Positions 25,279 to 34,019 of a DNA stretch of 64,000 nucleotides are shown here, piece by piece. Each line of letters opens with the position of its first letter. Positions within the stretch are counted from its first letter, which is position 1. The DNA lies in assembly GCA_037968755.1 (NCBI GenBank), contig JBBKWB010000007.1, forward strand, positions 12,553 to 76,552, read 5' to 3'. The DNA comes from Woeseia sp037968755 (GTDB taxonomy: Bacteria; Pseudomonadota; Gammaproteobacteria; Steroidobacterales; Woeseiaceae). Below the pieces are notes generated by a model, which was not told where the DNA came from, made no database searches, and worked only from the letters and a program-made list of their open reading frames with translations. Position numbers and translations under genes: made by a program.

Positions 25279-27201
25279 TCAGGCAGCGCGGCCACGTCCG
25301 CGAATTTCAGTTGCCAGTGTATCAATTGCCGCATCGAGACTCATAACCTGTTGATGCTTGGAGCCAAGCCGGCGCATAGCCACGGTTTTTTCGTCGACTT
25401 CTCGTTGCCCAACAGCCAGCAGTACCGGCACTTTCGCGACGCTGTGTTCGCGCACCTTGTAAGAGATTTTCTCATTGCGCAAATCGACTTCAGCGCTGAT
25501 GCCTGCTGCCTGCAGTTGACGGACCACAGCGCGCGCGTAGTCGTCTGCATCAGATGTGATCGTCAGCACTTTCGCCTGGGTCGGTGCGAGCCACAGGGGC
25601 ATATTGCCAGCGTGGTGTTCGATCAATATGCCAATGAAGCGTTCGAGGGAGCCAAAGATTGCACGGTGCAGCAGTACTGGATGGTGTTTCTGGCCGTCTT
25701 CGCCGATATACGTGGAACCCAGCCTTGCTGGCAGATTGAGATCCACCTGCAAGGTACCGCATTGCCAGTCGCGACCGATTGCGTCGCGCAGGACAAACTC
25801 CAGCTTCGGGCCGTAGAAGGCACCTTCGCCAGGGTTGTAGCTGTATTCGAGTCCGGACTCTTCCAGCGCTTTTTTCAGCGCCGATTCCGCGGCATCCCAC
25901 ACTGCATCTTCACCGACCCGGACTTCCGGGCGGTCAGCGAATTTGATAATGACGTCGTCAAAGCCGAAGTCACGATAGATACCGAGGATCAAGTCGCACA
26001 CGGCGATTGACTCGCTGGTGATTTGTTCCGGTGTACAAAAAATGTGCGCATCGTCCTGCGTGAACGCGCGTACCCGCAACATGCCGTGCAATGCACCCGA
26101 GGGTTCGTAGCGGTGCACTTTGCCGAATTCGGCAAGCCGATACGGTAAATCGCGGTAGCTCTTGATGCCCTGTTTGAAAACCTGCACGTGTCCCGGGCAA
26201 TTCATCGGTTTGATCGCGTAGTTGCGGCCGTCTTCTGTTTCCGTCGTGTACATGTGTTCGCCGAAGGATTCCCAGTGCCCGGATGCCTCCCACAAACTGC
26301 GGTCCATCAATTCCGGTGTGTTCACTTCCTGATAGCCTGCCGCATTCTGGCTTTGGCGCATGTAGTCAACCAGGTTTTGAAACAGTCCCCAGCCTTTCGG
26401 ATGCCAGAACACAGCACCCGGTGCTTCTTCCTGAAAATGGAACAGGTCCATTAACCGCGCGAGTCGACGGTGGTCGCGCTTTTCCGCTTCCTCGAGCTGG
26501 GTCAGGTAGGCGCGCAGTTGTTTGGGGTTGGCCCAGGCCGTGCCGTAAATACGCTGAAGCATTGCGTTCTTCGCATCGCCACGCCAGTAGGCGCCGGAAA
26601 CGCGCAACAGGCGGAATGCTTTGCCGAGCCGCCCGGTTGATGGCAGATGCGGGCCGCGACACAGATCGATGAAATTACCCTGACGATACAGAGTCAGGGT
26701 TTCGCCGGCGGGAATGTCTTCAATAATTTGCGCTTTATACTCTTCGCCTTGCGCCCGAAAAAATTTGATAGCTTCATCACGTTCCCATACTTCGCGCACG
26801 ATCTCTTCGTCGCGGGCGACAATCTCGTGCATCTGCGCTTCGATCTTTTCGAGGTCTTCGGGCGTGAACGGCTCGGCGCGCGCAAAGTCATAATAGAAAC
26901 CGTTCTCGATTGCGGGCCCGATTGTTACCTGAGTCTCTGGCCAGATTTCCTTGACCGCTTCCGCGAGCACATGTGCGGCATCGTGGCGCAGCAATTCGAG
27001 GCCATCGTCGCTGTCGCCGGTAATGACCTCAACGCGTGCATCCCGGTCGATGTTGCGGCTCAGATCCCACAGTTCGTCGTCGACCCTTACGGCCAATGCG
27101 TTGCGCGCCAGGTTTTTGGAGATGGAGTCGGCAATCGCGGCACCTGAAACAGTGTCGGGATAGTCGCGTCGGGAGCCATCGGGCAATTCTATCGTGGGCA
27201 T
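25279..27201 (-). CDS. thrS: Threonyl-tRNA synthetase
   Basis: Class II aminoacyl-tRNA synthetase charging tRNA-Thr. The 640-residue protein has the full domain order: TGS (1-62, MPTIELPDGSRRDYPD), editing domain (about 65-225, with the HDAAHVLAEAVKEIWP zinc-like motif), catalytic core (about 240-535, MNCPGHVQVFKQGIKSYRDL, RVRAFTQDDAHIFC) and C-terminal anticodon-binding domain. Length matches E. coli (642). ATG 27201 gives the standard start; the frame extends 10 residues further. Unlike most gammaproteobacteria, infC, rpmI and rplT do not follow; a TonB-type gene with its own promoter region does. Confidence 0.97.
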   Translation of the reverse strand: MPTIELPDGSRRDYPDTVSGAAIADSISKNLARNALAVRVDDELWDLSRNIDRDARVEVITGDSDDGLELLRHDAAHVLAEAVKEIWPETQVTIGPAIENGFYYDFARAEPFTPEDLEKIEAQMHEIVARDEEIVREVWERDEAIKFFRAQGEEYKAQIIEDIPAGETLTLYRQGNFIDLCRGPHLPSTGRLGKAFRLLRVSGAYWRGDAKNAMLQRIYGTAWANPKQLRAYLTQLEEAEKRDHRRLARLMDLFHFQEEAPGAVFWHPKGWGLFQNLVDYMRQSQNAAGYQEVNTPELMDRSLWEASGHWESFGEHMYTTETEDGRNYAIKPMNCPGHVQVFKQGIKSYRDLPYRLAEFGKVHRYEPSGALHGMLRVRAFTQDDAHIFCTPEQITSESIAVCDLILGIYRDFGFDDVIIKFADRPEVRVGEDAVWDAAESALKKALEESGLEYSYNPGEGAFYGPKLEFVLRDAIGRDWQCGTLQVDLNLPARLGSTYIGEDGQKHHPVLLHRAIFGSLERFIGILIEHHAGNMPLWLAPTQAKVLTITSDADDYARAVVRQLQAAGISAEVDLRNEKISYKVREHSVAKVPVLLAVGQREVDEKTVAMRRLGSKHQQVMSLDAAIDTLATEIRGRGRAA

Positions 27202-27239
27202 CGTTGAGTCTTCCGCTACCGCGTAATTCAAAGCGCGCT

Positions 27240-27268
27240 ATTGTACCCGAATCACCCGGGCTGGCTAA
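27240..27268 (-). promoter_or_regulatory. Predicted thrS promoter
   Basis: On the minus strand TTAGCC (27263-27268) and TACAAT (27240-27245) are 17 bases apart, with the -10 box about 38 bases upstream of the thrS ATG. The same TACAAT box occurs for the divergent zur gene. Confidence 0.45.
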
Positions 27269-27290
27269 TCCGATGCGCGGATACTTGAGG

Positions 27291-27296
27291 TACAAT
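27291..27296 (+). promoter_or_regulatory. Predicted zur -10 element
   Basis: TACAAT within GGTACAATCC, 29 bases before the zur start. The -35 region is weak. It mirrors the thrS -10 box, producing an 8-base inverted repeat ATTGTACC...GGTACAAT across the intergenic region. Confidence 0.4.
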
Positions 27297-27325
27297 CCAC
27301 GCCTGACACAGCCGCGATTCCATCC

Positions 27326-27826
27326 ATGAGCAAGCTATACAATTCACCGGCCATTCCGCCAGCGCCGCACGACCATCAGAATTGCGTCTCTGACGCGATG
27401 GCAACCGCAGAGGCGCTGTGTCGGCAACGCGGCCTGCGCTTTACCCGTATTCGCCACCGGGTCCTGGAGTTGGTTTGGGGCAGCCACAAGCCAGTGGGGG
27501 CCTACGACATTCTCGATGCTCTTAATAAAGGTGGCCAGAAAGCGGCGCCGCCGACGGTCTATCGGGCCCTGGAGTTCCTGATCGAGGCTGATCTTGTCCA
27601 TCGCCTGGATTCCCTGAATGCCTTCGTTGGCTGTCCGGATCCGTCCAGCTCGCATACTGGCCAATTCCTGATTTGCCGCGCCTGTCGCTCGGTCGCCGAG
27701 CTCGACGACACTGATATCAACCGCCTGGTCCAGCAGAAAGCAGGTGATCTGGGCTTCAGTGCGGTACACCAGATGTTGGAAATTCAAGGCCTGTGCCGGA
27801 CCTGCAGGGATGCCACCACGGCCTGA
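27326..27826 (+). CDS. zur: Fur-family regulator, Zur-like (zinc uptake regulator)
   Basis: A 166-residue metalloregulator. Residues about 25-95 form the Fur-type winged helix (RFTRIRHRVLELVWGSHKPVGAYDIL, APPTVYRALEFLIEADLVHR). The dimerisation half carries two CxxC pairs, ICRACRSV and LCRTCRDA, that hold the structural zinc as in Zur. Of the Fur family it fits Zur better than Fur or PerR, which usually have a His-rich stretch ahead of the first CxxC. It is divergent from thrS and 90 bases before glnS. No zinc ABC transporter is in the window. Confidence 0.83.
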   Translation: MSKLYNSPAIPPAPHDHQNCVSDAMATAEALCRQRGLRFTRIRHRVLELVWGSHKPVGAYDILDALNKGGQKAAPPTVYRALEFLIEADLVHRLDSLNAFVGCPDPSSSHTGQFLICRACRSVAELDDTDINRLVQQKAGDLGFSAVHQMLEIQGLCRTCRDATTA

Positions 27827-27877
27827 GTAATCGCGCAGACGGGCCGGAATTGTGCTCGTTCGCGGTACTGAATAACG

Positions 27878-27883
27878 TACAAT
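27878..27883 (+). promoter_or_regulatory. Predicted glnS -10 element
   Basis: TACAAT within CGTACAATCCCGCC, 33 bases before the glnS ATG, closely resembles the zur promoter segment (GGTACAATCC). No convincing -35 was found. Confidence 0.35.
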
Positions 27884-27916
27884 CCCGCCCCATTGATACA
27901 ACCCCGAACGAACGTA

Positions 27917-29599
27917 ATGAATAACGAACAGCCCAAAGACTTCATCCGCCAGATAATCGCCGGCGACCTTGCAGCAGGAAAAAACGACGGCCAGCTGGTA
28001 ACCCGGTTCCCGCCGGAGCCGAACGGCTTTCTGCATATTGGTCATGCAAAGTCGATCTGCCTGAATTTCGGCGTTGCCGCGGAAAACGGCGGCACAACCT
28101 TCCTGCGCTTTGACGACACCAATCCCGGCAAAGAACGCGAAGAGTTCGTTGTGGCAATCATGGATGACGTGCGCTGGCTCGGTTTCGACTGGGGCAACAA
28201 TTTGTCGCATGCGTCGGATCATTTCGAGCGCCTCTATGAAGTTGCCGAAGCGCTCATTACAACGGGTGATGCCTACGTCGACAGCCTGAGTGCGGACGAA
28301 ATTCGCGAGTATCGCGGCACCTTGAAGGCGCCAGGCAAGGACAGCCCGCATCGAACGCGTAGCGTGGCGGATAATCTTGATCTGTTTCGACGCATGCGAG
28401 CCGGTGAGTTTGCAGATGGCGAGCACGTGCTGCGGGCCAGGATCGATATGGCGTCGCCAAACATTAACTTGCGTGATCCGACCCTGTACCGGATTCGACA
28501 TATGACCCATCAGCGGACTGGCGATAAGTGGTGCATCTACCCGATGTATGATTTTGCACACGGCTTGTCCGATGCGTTCGAAGGCATCACACATTCCTTG
28601 TGTACGCTGGAATTCGAAGACCACCGCCCACTGTACGATTGGTTGCTCGACAAGCTGGATCCGAAGCGACGCCCCCAGCAGATCGAGTTCTCGCGGCTTA
28701 ACCTCGCCTACGCGCTGACCAGCAAACGCAAACTGAATCAACTCGTGGAAGAAGGCGTTGTGACTGGATTGGACGATCCGCGTGTCGCGAGTCTTGCTGG
28801 TATGCGTCGGCGCGGCTATCCACCGGCCGCCGTGCGGGATTTCATTAAACGCGTTGGCGTGACCAAGAAAGAAAACCTGATCGAAATGGCCTCGCTGGAA
28901 AACTGTATTCGTGAGCAACTGGGCGAAGAAGCGGAGCGCCGCATGGCGGTCATGAAGCCACTGAAAGTAGTCCTGACTAACTACGCTGAGGATGGCGTTG
29001 AAGAGTTGGACGCGATGAATCACCCAAACCGGCCTGAACTGGGTACGCGCGCTGTGCCGTTCTGTCGGGAGCTGTACATCGAACAAGACGATTTCATGGA
29101 AGATGCGCCACGCAAATTCTTCCGGCTGAAACCGGGCGGCGAAGTCCGATTGCGTTCTGCCTACATCATTCGCTGCGATGAGGTTATTAAGGACGATTCC
29201 GGGCAGGTCATCGAATTGCGCTGCAGTTACGACGTCGACACGCGCAGCGGCACGGGCAGCAGCGATCGCAAAGTCAAAGGCACAATCCATTGGGTTTCCG
29301 CACGCCACGCGCTGGCGGCAGAAGTGCGATTGTACGATCGCCTGTTTACCGATGCGGAACCAGGAAATGCCGACGACTTACATGCGATCCTGAATCCGAA
29401 TTCGCTTGAAGTGGTTGACGCCCGACTTGAGCCCTCATTGAGCACTGCAGCCGTGGGTACCGCATATCAATTCGAACGACTCGGGTATTTTTGTGTTGAT
29501 GCTGTTGATCATCGCGATGCATCGCCGGTCTTCAATCGCATTGTCACCTTGCGCGACGGTTGGGCGAAAATCGAAAAGCAGGCTCTCGCAGGACAATAG
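27917..29599 (+). CDS. glnS: Glutaminyl-tRNA synthetase
   Basis: Class I synthetase charging tRNA-Gln, 560 residues (E. coli 554). The HIGH motif is in PNGFLHIGHAKSI, the KMSKS equivalent in LTSKRKLNQLV, and FLRFDDTNPGKE is the adjacent catalytic segment; two C-terminal beta-barrels contact the anticodon. ATG 27917 gives the usual MNNEQPKDFIRQII start; a TTG eight codons earlier is possible but less likely. It is a single-gene unit after zur. The opposite strand is open over most of its length, which is a codon-bias effect. Confidence 0.97.
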   Translation: MNNEQPKDFIRQIIAGDLAAGKNDGQLVTRFPPEPNGFLHIGHAKSICLNFGVAAENGGTTFLRFDDTNPGKEREEFVVAIMDDVRWLGFDWGNNLSHASDHFERLYEVAEALITTGDAYVDSLSADEIREYRGTLKAPGKDSPHRTRSVADNLDLFRRMRAGEFADGEHVLRARIDMASPNINLRDPTLYRIRHMTHQRTGDKWCIYPMYDFAHGLSDAFEGITHSLCTLEFEDHRPLYDWLLDKLDPKRRPQQIEFSRLNLAYALTSKRKLNQLVEEGVVTGLDDPRVASLAGMRRRGYPPAAVRDFIKRVGVTKKENLIEMASLENCIREQLGEEAERRMAVMKPLKVVLTNYAEDGVEELDAMNHPNRPELGTRAVPFCRELYIEQDDFMEDAPRKFFRLKPGGEVRLRSAYIIRCDEVIKDDSGQVIELRCSYDVDTRSGTGSSDRKVKGTIHWVSARHALAAEVRLYDRLFTDAEPGNADDLHAILNPNSLEVVDARLEPSLSTAAVGTAYQFERLGYFCVDAVDHRDASPVFNRIVTLRDGWAKIEKQALAGQ

Positions 29600-29653
29600 C
29601 GATACGGCATCAGCTGTGCTCGGACGGTGCTGCGGAAATCGGTCGGCCCGTGC

Positions 29654-30457
29654 TTACTGACCGAGGTCTGTAACAATCACTGGTGCGCCGCGGTCGCTGC
29701 CCAGGCGTTCCGCCGCGTTGCCCTCCGCGCGGGCTATTTCGAGTACACCAAAAGAATTAATCAGCGCCAGGTAACTGCCCGGTGCCGCACGACCGTAGGT
29801 TGTCTGCATTGAGAAACTTCGCCCGGACAGTTTAACTTCCGGCACTTTGAATCCGGCGATCATTGATTCTTCAATATTGCTGATCAGGTTGCCAAACGCA
29901 TCGACTGTGACAATAACGCCGCTCACTCGGCTGGCACTTACGTCCGGTTCGTCGAGCCAGCCGGGCGTCCAGTCCTCGATACGCTCGCCGATTTCTGACG
30001 GAGCCAGCCGGCCTGCCGCCATTTCCGCAGCAACGGGAGCGAAAATATCCCTGCCGTGAAAGGTCGCGCTCGGCGTCCGCAGCTTCAGCTTTTTGAGACG
30101 TTTCAGGTCCAGTCTGCGTACCGTCGCGGCGTCGGTCAGCAAAGGCGCCAACAAGCCGTTATCCGGTGCAATGAAGACATGACCAGCGAATTCCGCAACC
30201 AGGATATCGCGTTCCGTGCCTACGCCGGGGTCAACTATCCCCAGGTGTACGGTACCGCTCGGAAAGTAGGGGTAAGCGCGGCTAATCCAGAAGCCCGCCT
30301 CGGGTGGCCAATGTGCAGGAATATCATGCGTAACATCAATAACCTGCGCGCTGGGGAAACGTCCGGCGATCACGCCTTTCATGACTCCGACGAACGGGCC
30401 CTTGTGGCCGAAGTCTGTGGTGATAGTGATAACACCAGCAGGTTGGAAAGCACTCAT
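29654..30457 (-). CDS. SAM hydroxide adenosyltransferase family (DUF62)
   Basis: A 267-residue protein of the SAM-dependent chlorinase/fluorinase/hydrolase family, most of whose bacterial members split S-adenosylmethionine to adenosine and methionine with hydroxide. Family motifs are ITTDFGHKGPFVGVMKG (1st Asp), VHLGIVDPGVGTERDILV and IAPDNGLLAPLL. The C-terminal domain includes VIVTVDAFGNLISNIEE. Physiological purpose in bacteria is not settled. It lies 54 bases downstream of the queuosine-precursor transporter gene on the same strand, so the two may be co-transcribed. Confidence 0.85.
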   Translation of the reverse strand: MSAFQPAGVITITTDFGHKGPFVGVMKGVIAGRFPSAQVIDVTHDIPAHWPPEAGFWISRAYPYFPSGTVHLGIVDPGVGTERDILVAEFAGHVFIAPDNGLLAPLLTDAATVRRLDLKRLKKLKLRTPSATFHGRDIFAPVAAEMAAGRLAPSEIGERIEDWTPGWLDEPDVSASRVSGVIVTVDAFGNLISNIEESMIAGFKVPEVKLSGRSFSMQTTYGRAAPGSYLALINSFGVLEIARAEGNAAERLGSDRGAPVIVTDLGQ

Positions 30458-30511
30458 GATTGTTTGCTTGCCTGTGTGAAAGCTGGCGCCATCATAGCGA
30501 AGCCACCTGCG

Positions 30512-31261
30512 TCAAGATAGCGCCGCTGTTGCCATTGACTTGCGGTGCGTGGCACGGGCCCAGTAAATGAACACGGTATCAATTGCCGCTATAACCATCT
30601 TGAGCACGTATTTGGCTGCGCCAAGCGCGAGCGCGGTGCGCAGGTCGACAATGCCCCACCACGCAACCAAAGAGTAAATCACGGTGTCGATGGCCTGTGA
30701 GCCCATTGTCGAGGCGTTGTTGCGCAGCCAAAGCCAGCGCTCACCCGTCAGCTTTTTTATCCGGTGAAACGCCCAGACGTCAAAACTCTGGCTTACGTAG
30801 TACGCAAGCAAGGAGCCGAAAACAAAGCGCGGCGTGTAGTTTACGATGGTCGCAAAAGACTCATGTATACGGGCAGAGAATACTGCTGTTTCTGGACGTG
30901 TGCTCGGCTGGTACAGGAGTGCGAGACTGAGCATGAGCAGGACGATAACACTGACAGCGAAGCCCAGGCGCACGGCTTTATTCGCTTCGGCACGGCCGTA
31001 GTTTTCGCTCAATACGTCAGTCGCGAAAAATATGCTGGAATAGAAAATTACGCCAAGGCTGGTTTGCAGGCCAAATATTTCGGTTAGTTTGGGGCCCTGC
31101 AAATTGGCGAGGATAATTGCGGTAGTAATGGCAACCTGCAATCCTGCCTTGCCGAAAAAGCGATACAGCAAGACGGTGCAGCCGAGATCCACGAACACGG
31201 TCGTGAACCATAGCAGTTCCTGTTGGGCGGAAAAAAAATTTACAATCGCTTCTGGCAGCAT
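30512..31261 (-). CDS. yhhQ: Queuosine precursor transporter, YhhQ/VUT family
   Basis: Predicted inner-membrane importer of preQ0/preQ1, precursors of the queuosine modification of tRNA. The 249-residue protein has about six membrane helices and family segments ATDVLSENYGRAEANKAVRLGF and NNASTMGSQAIDTVIYSL. No room is left upstream for a preQ1 riboswitch: the next gene ends 46 bases away. The start of queA, the SAM-dependent step of the same pathway, is at the far end of the window. Confidence 0.85.
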   Translation of the reverse strand: MLPEAIVNFFSAQQELLWFTTVFVDLGCTVLLYRFFGKAGLQVAITTAIILANLQGPKLTEIFGLQTSLGVIFYSSIFFATDVLSENYGRAEANKAVRLGFAVSVIVLLMLSLALLYQPSTRPETAVFSARIHESFATIVNYTPRFVFGSLLAYYVSQSFDVWAFHRIKKLTGERWLWLRNNASTMGSQAIDTVIYSLVAWWGIVDLRTALALGAAKYVLKMVIAAIDTVFIYWARATHRKSMATAALS

Positions 31262-31307
31262 CGCTGATCGATTATACGCGAAGCGACAGCCGGATCGGGG
31301 CGCGCTC

Positions 31308-32438
31308 TCAGTTCAGCCCGGCAACCCGGTCGAGCTGGAAATCGCTGTCGCCGAACAGGATGTCGATGGCTGTCATGCGCTTGAAATAGTGTGCGATGTC
31401 CAGTTCCCAGGTGACGCCCATACCACCGTGGATCTGTACTGACTCCTGAGCGACCTTGCGGCCGGAAGTGCCGATCAGAAACTTCAGCTCACTGATCGCG
31501 GTGGCTGCATCGGCACTGTCGGCATCGCGCAGCATCACTGCACGCAACAGCATTGAACGTGCTTGCTCGCACGCCATCAGAGAATCCACCATGCGATGCT
31601 GCAATGCCTGGAAGCTTCCTATCGGGACTCCGAACTGCACGCGTTGCTTGGCGTATTCGACCGTCTTGTCATGCATTGTGCGCATGATGCCGACAGCTTC
31701 CGCGCAGACCGCGAGCGTCGCATCCGCAATAGTTTCCGCGAGTACGCTATAGCCGGCACCTTCGTCGCCCAGTAATGCATCGTTGCTTACGGAGACATTG
31801 CGCAAGCTAATCTCGGCGGCTCCGTGTGCATCGACGGTCTTGAATGCCTTGCGCTCAACTCCCGACGTCGCCGCATCGATTGCAAACAGGCTGATGCCAT
31901 CGGTGCTGGTTGTATCGCCGGCCGTGCGTGCTGGTACAACCAGCAGGTCGGCTTCGCCGCCGTTCAACACAAGTGTTTTGTGGCCATCAAGCACCCAGTT
32001 ATCGCCTTCACGACGCGCCGTCGTCGCAATATTGGCGAAATTGTAGCGCGCCTGCGGCTCGGCGAAAGCCAGCGCCGCGTGGCGGCTGCCCTCAACGATC
32101 CCTGAGAGCCAGCGCGCTTTCTGCTCGGCTGACGCGGCGCGTTTCAGGACCCCGCCGGCCAATACAATATTGGCGAGAAACGGCTCAACAACCAGGCCGC
32201 GACCGAATTGCTCCATCATCAGCATCATTTCAACGGCGCCGCCGTCGAAGCCGCCGTCGGCATCCTCGAACAGCATCGCTGTCCAGCCAAGTTCTGCACA
32301 GTTTTTCCAAACCTCGGCGCTGAAGGCGTTTTCGCTCTCCGCCGTCTGCATGCGTTTGTCAAAGCTGTAATCGTTGTCGATGAAGCGGGCAATACTGTCT
32401 GCAAGCATCGATTGTTCTTCAGTGATCGAGAAATCCAT
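31308..32438 (-). CDS. Acyl-CoA dehydrogenase, small-subunit type
   Basis: FAD enzyme of 376 residues oxidising an acyl-CoA to the 2-enoyl-CoA, electrons going to ETF. The N-terminal MDFSITEEQSMLADSIARFI, central beta domain (LAFAEPQARYNF) and C-terminal helical domain (QVHGGMGVTWELDIAHYFKR) are all present. The pair with the next upstream gene resembles the pimC/pimD large and small pimeloyl-CoA dehydrogenase subunits, and this one has the PimD-like length. The usual catalytic glutamate position is not obvious, so it may depend on its partner. It is 17 bases downstream of the other dehydrogenase in one operon. ETF-QO is at 52742-54403. Confidence 0.85.
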   Translation of the reverse strand: MDFSITEEQSMLADSIARFIDNDYSFDKRMQTAESENAFSAEVWKNCAELGWTAMLFEDADGGFDGGAVEMMLMMEQFGRGLVVEPFLANIVLAGGVLKRAASAEQKARWLSGIVEGSRHAALAFAEPQARYNFANIATTARREGDNWVLDGHKTLVLNGGEADLLVVPARTAGDTTSTDGISLFAIDAATSGVERKAFKTVDAHGAAEISLRNVSVSNDALLGDEGAGYSVLAETIADATLAVCAEAVGIMRTMHDKTVEYAKQRVQFGVPIGSFQALQHRMVDSLMACEQARSMLLRAVMLRDADSADAATAISELKFLIGTSGRKVAQESVQIHGGMGVTWELDIAHYFKRMTAIDILFGDSDFQLDRVAGLN

Positions 32439-32455
32439 TTGCGCGTCCTGTCCGA

Positions 32456-33664
32456 TCAGAGCCCAAGCACGTGCTTGGAGATGATGTTTTTCTGAATCTC
32501 ATTGGAACCGCCATAGATCGATGCTTTGCGGTTATTGAAATAAATCAGCGAGCTGCGGGTCTCGTTGCCAAAACCTATGCGCTCATCAACGGCGAAATCC
32601 GCGACATACTGCTCGGGAATGTAGGGCAGGGCGTAGTACCCGGCGGCTTCAACAAACAACGTGTCAAGTTCCTGCTGTAACTCGGTGCCCTTGATCTTCA
32701 ATATTGAGCTTTCGGGGCCGGGCGCTTTGCCTACGGCAACCGCGGCCAACGTACGCAACTCAGTGAACTCAAGCGCAGTCAATTCGACTGCAACCGAGGC
32801 CAGTTTGCGTGCGAAGTTGCGATCCTCAATTAGTGGTGTCCCACCGTGCACCGATTGCGAAACTTTTTCGCGCAGCTTGTTGAGCCGGTATTTTGAGCGT
32901 GCAACGCCGGCGATATTCGTGCGTTCGTGTTGCAGCAGAATTTTACCGTAGGTCCAGCCTTTTCCTTCCTCGCCAACGAGGTTTTCGACAGGAACTTCGA
33001 CATTCTCGAAGTGCACTTCGTTGACTTCGCGTTCGCCTTCGATCGTGATGATAGGTCGTACCGATACGCCAGGTGTGTTCATGTCGATCAGAATAAAACT
33101 GATGCCTTCCTGGCGGCGCGCAACATCGCTGGACGTGCGCACGAGGCAGAAGATCCAGTCTGCAAAATGACCCAGGGTTGTCCAGGTCTTGGTGCCGTTG
33201 ATGACGTAGTGATCGCCGGCACGATCCGCACGGGTTTTTAATGAGGCAAGATCCGAACCGGAGCCCGGTTCTGAGTAACCCTGGCACCACCACACGTTGC
33301 TTTCGATGATGTCAGGCAGAAAGCGTTGTTTTTGTTCTTCGGTGCCGAAGGTATAGATGATGGGTGCAACCATCTTTACGCCAAATGGCACCATGTCCGG
33401 TGCATTCGCATTGGCGATCTCATTGGCAAATATGTACTTCTGCACTGGCGTCCAGCCTGTGCCGCCATGCTCAACCGGCCAGTTGATTGCGGCCCAACCC
33501 TGCTTGAAGAGGACTTTTTGCCAGCGAATATAATCGTCGCGCGTTAACGGCACGCCCGCGTTGTGTTTAGCGCGGATGTCGGCGGGGTACTGGTCGCGAA
33601 AAAACGCACGAACCTCTTGTTCGAATGCTCGTTCATCGTCGGTCAGGTTTACGTGCATGTTCAA
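32456..33664 (-). CDS. Acyl-CoA dehydrogenase, large-subunit type
   Basis: A 402-residue acyl-CoA dehydrogenase. It has QGYSEPGSGSDLASLKTRA and TKTWTTLGHFADWIFCLVRT in the FAD-binding beta domain and IYGGSNEIQKNIISKHVLGL at the C-terminus, where the Glu of GGSNEIQ is in the expected FAD-contact place. Its closest recognisable type is the pimeloyl-CoA dehydrogenase large subunit/FadE group. It is the first gene of the two-gene operon, read from a promoter about 120 bases upstream with a hairpin in the leader. The acyl chain length used is unknown. Confidence 0.87.
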   Translation of the reverse strand: MNMHVNLTDDERAFEQEVRAFFRDQYPADIRAKHNAGVPLTRDDYIRWQKVLFKQGWAAINWPVEHGGTGWTPVQKYIFANEIANANAPDMVPFGVKMVAPIIYTFGTEEQKQRFLPDIIESNVWWCQGYSEPGSGSDLASLKTRADRAGDHYVINGTKTWTTLGHFADWIFCLVRTSSDVARRQEGISFILIDMNTPGVSVRPIITIEGEREVNEVHFENVEVPVENLVGEEGKGWTYGKILLQHERTNIAGVARSKYRLNKLREKVSQSVHGGTPLIEDRNFARKLASVAVELTALEFTELRTLAAVAVGKAPGPESSILKIKGTELQQELDTLFVEAAGYYALPYIPEQYVADFAVDERIGFGNETRSSLIYFNNRKASIYGGSNEIQKNIISKHVLGL

Positions 33665-33729
33665 ACTCCGCTGTGTGTTGGCTGCGAGGGCCTGAGTGCC
33701 CGTACGATAAGCGTCCGCCGCAGCAAGGT

Positions 33730-33773
33730 CGGATAAGTGGCGGCCGAGGGCCTGCGGGACATGAGCTTATCCG
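33730..33773 (-). promoter_or_regulatory. Leader hairpin of the acyl-CoA dehydrogenase operon
   Basis: The longest gene-free stretch, 33665-34019, holds an 8-base-pair stem CGGATAAG...CTTATCCG whose 28-base interior contains a second small stem GGCC-CTC-GGCC (minus-strand reading). It lies between the predicted promoter (33791-33819) and the dehydrogenase start at 33664, so it would be transcribed as 5' leader. No known RNA family is recognised. The rest of the stretch, next to moaA, shows nothing I can call. Confidence 0.35.
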
Positions 33774-33790
33774 TGGGCTGCGAACGCGGC

Positions 33791-33819
33791 AGTATAGCGA
33801 TCTATGCTGCAACGCACAA
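33791..33819 (-). promoter_or_regulatory. Predicted promoter of the acyl-CoA dehydrogenase operon
   Basis: On the minus strand TTGTGC (33814-33819) and TATACT (33791-33796) are spaced by exactly 17 bases. The resulting leader would be about 120 bases long. Confidence 0.55.
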
Positions 33820-34019
33820 CCGAAGCGAGCCCACGACAAACTATTGAGCTGACTGGATAAAATCCTGATCCTGGCAGGCAATGCCGTTCCTGACTGCATG
33901 CCGTTACCGGCCCCTGACGCCACAAATGAAACTGTTGTGCGGGCAGTCACTCTGAGAGATACAGGACTCCGTCCCCTTTTTATCAACAATCGCTCCCGGC
34001 GCTTATCAGTGCCCGGTGA

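Noticed and set aside
27240..27296. ATTGTACC...GGTACAAT inverted repeat between thrS and zur as a Zur operator
   Set aside because: The two halves are the divergent -10 boxes and are 40 bases apart, too far for one Fur-family dimer site.
27344..29308. 654-codon open frame antisense to zur and glnS
   Set aside because: It covers two certain genes, its product has no recognisable motif, and long antisense frames arise from GC-biased codon use.
33840..34019. Molybdenum cofactor riboswitch ahead of moaA
   Set aside because: I looked for the conserved stem arrangement of that RNA class and could not make a convincing match; an Infernal search would decide.
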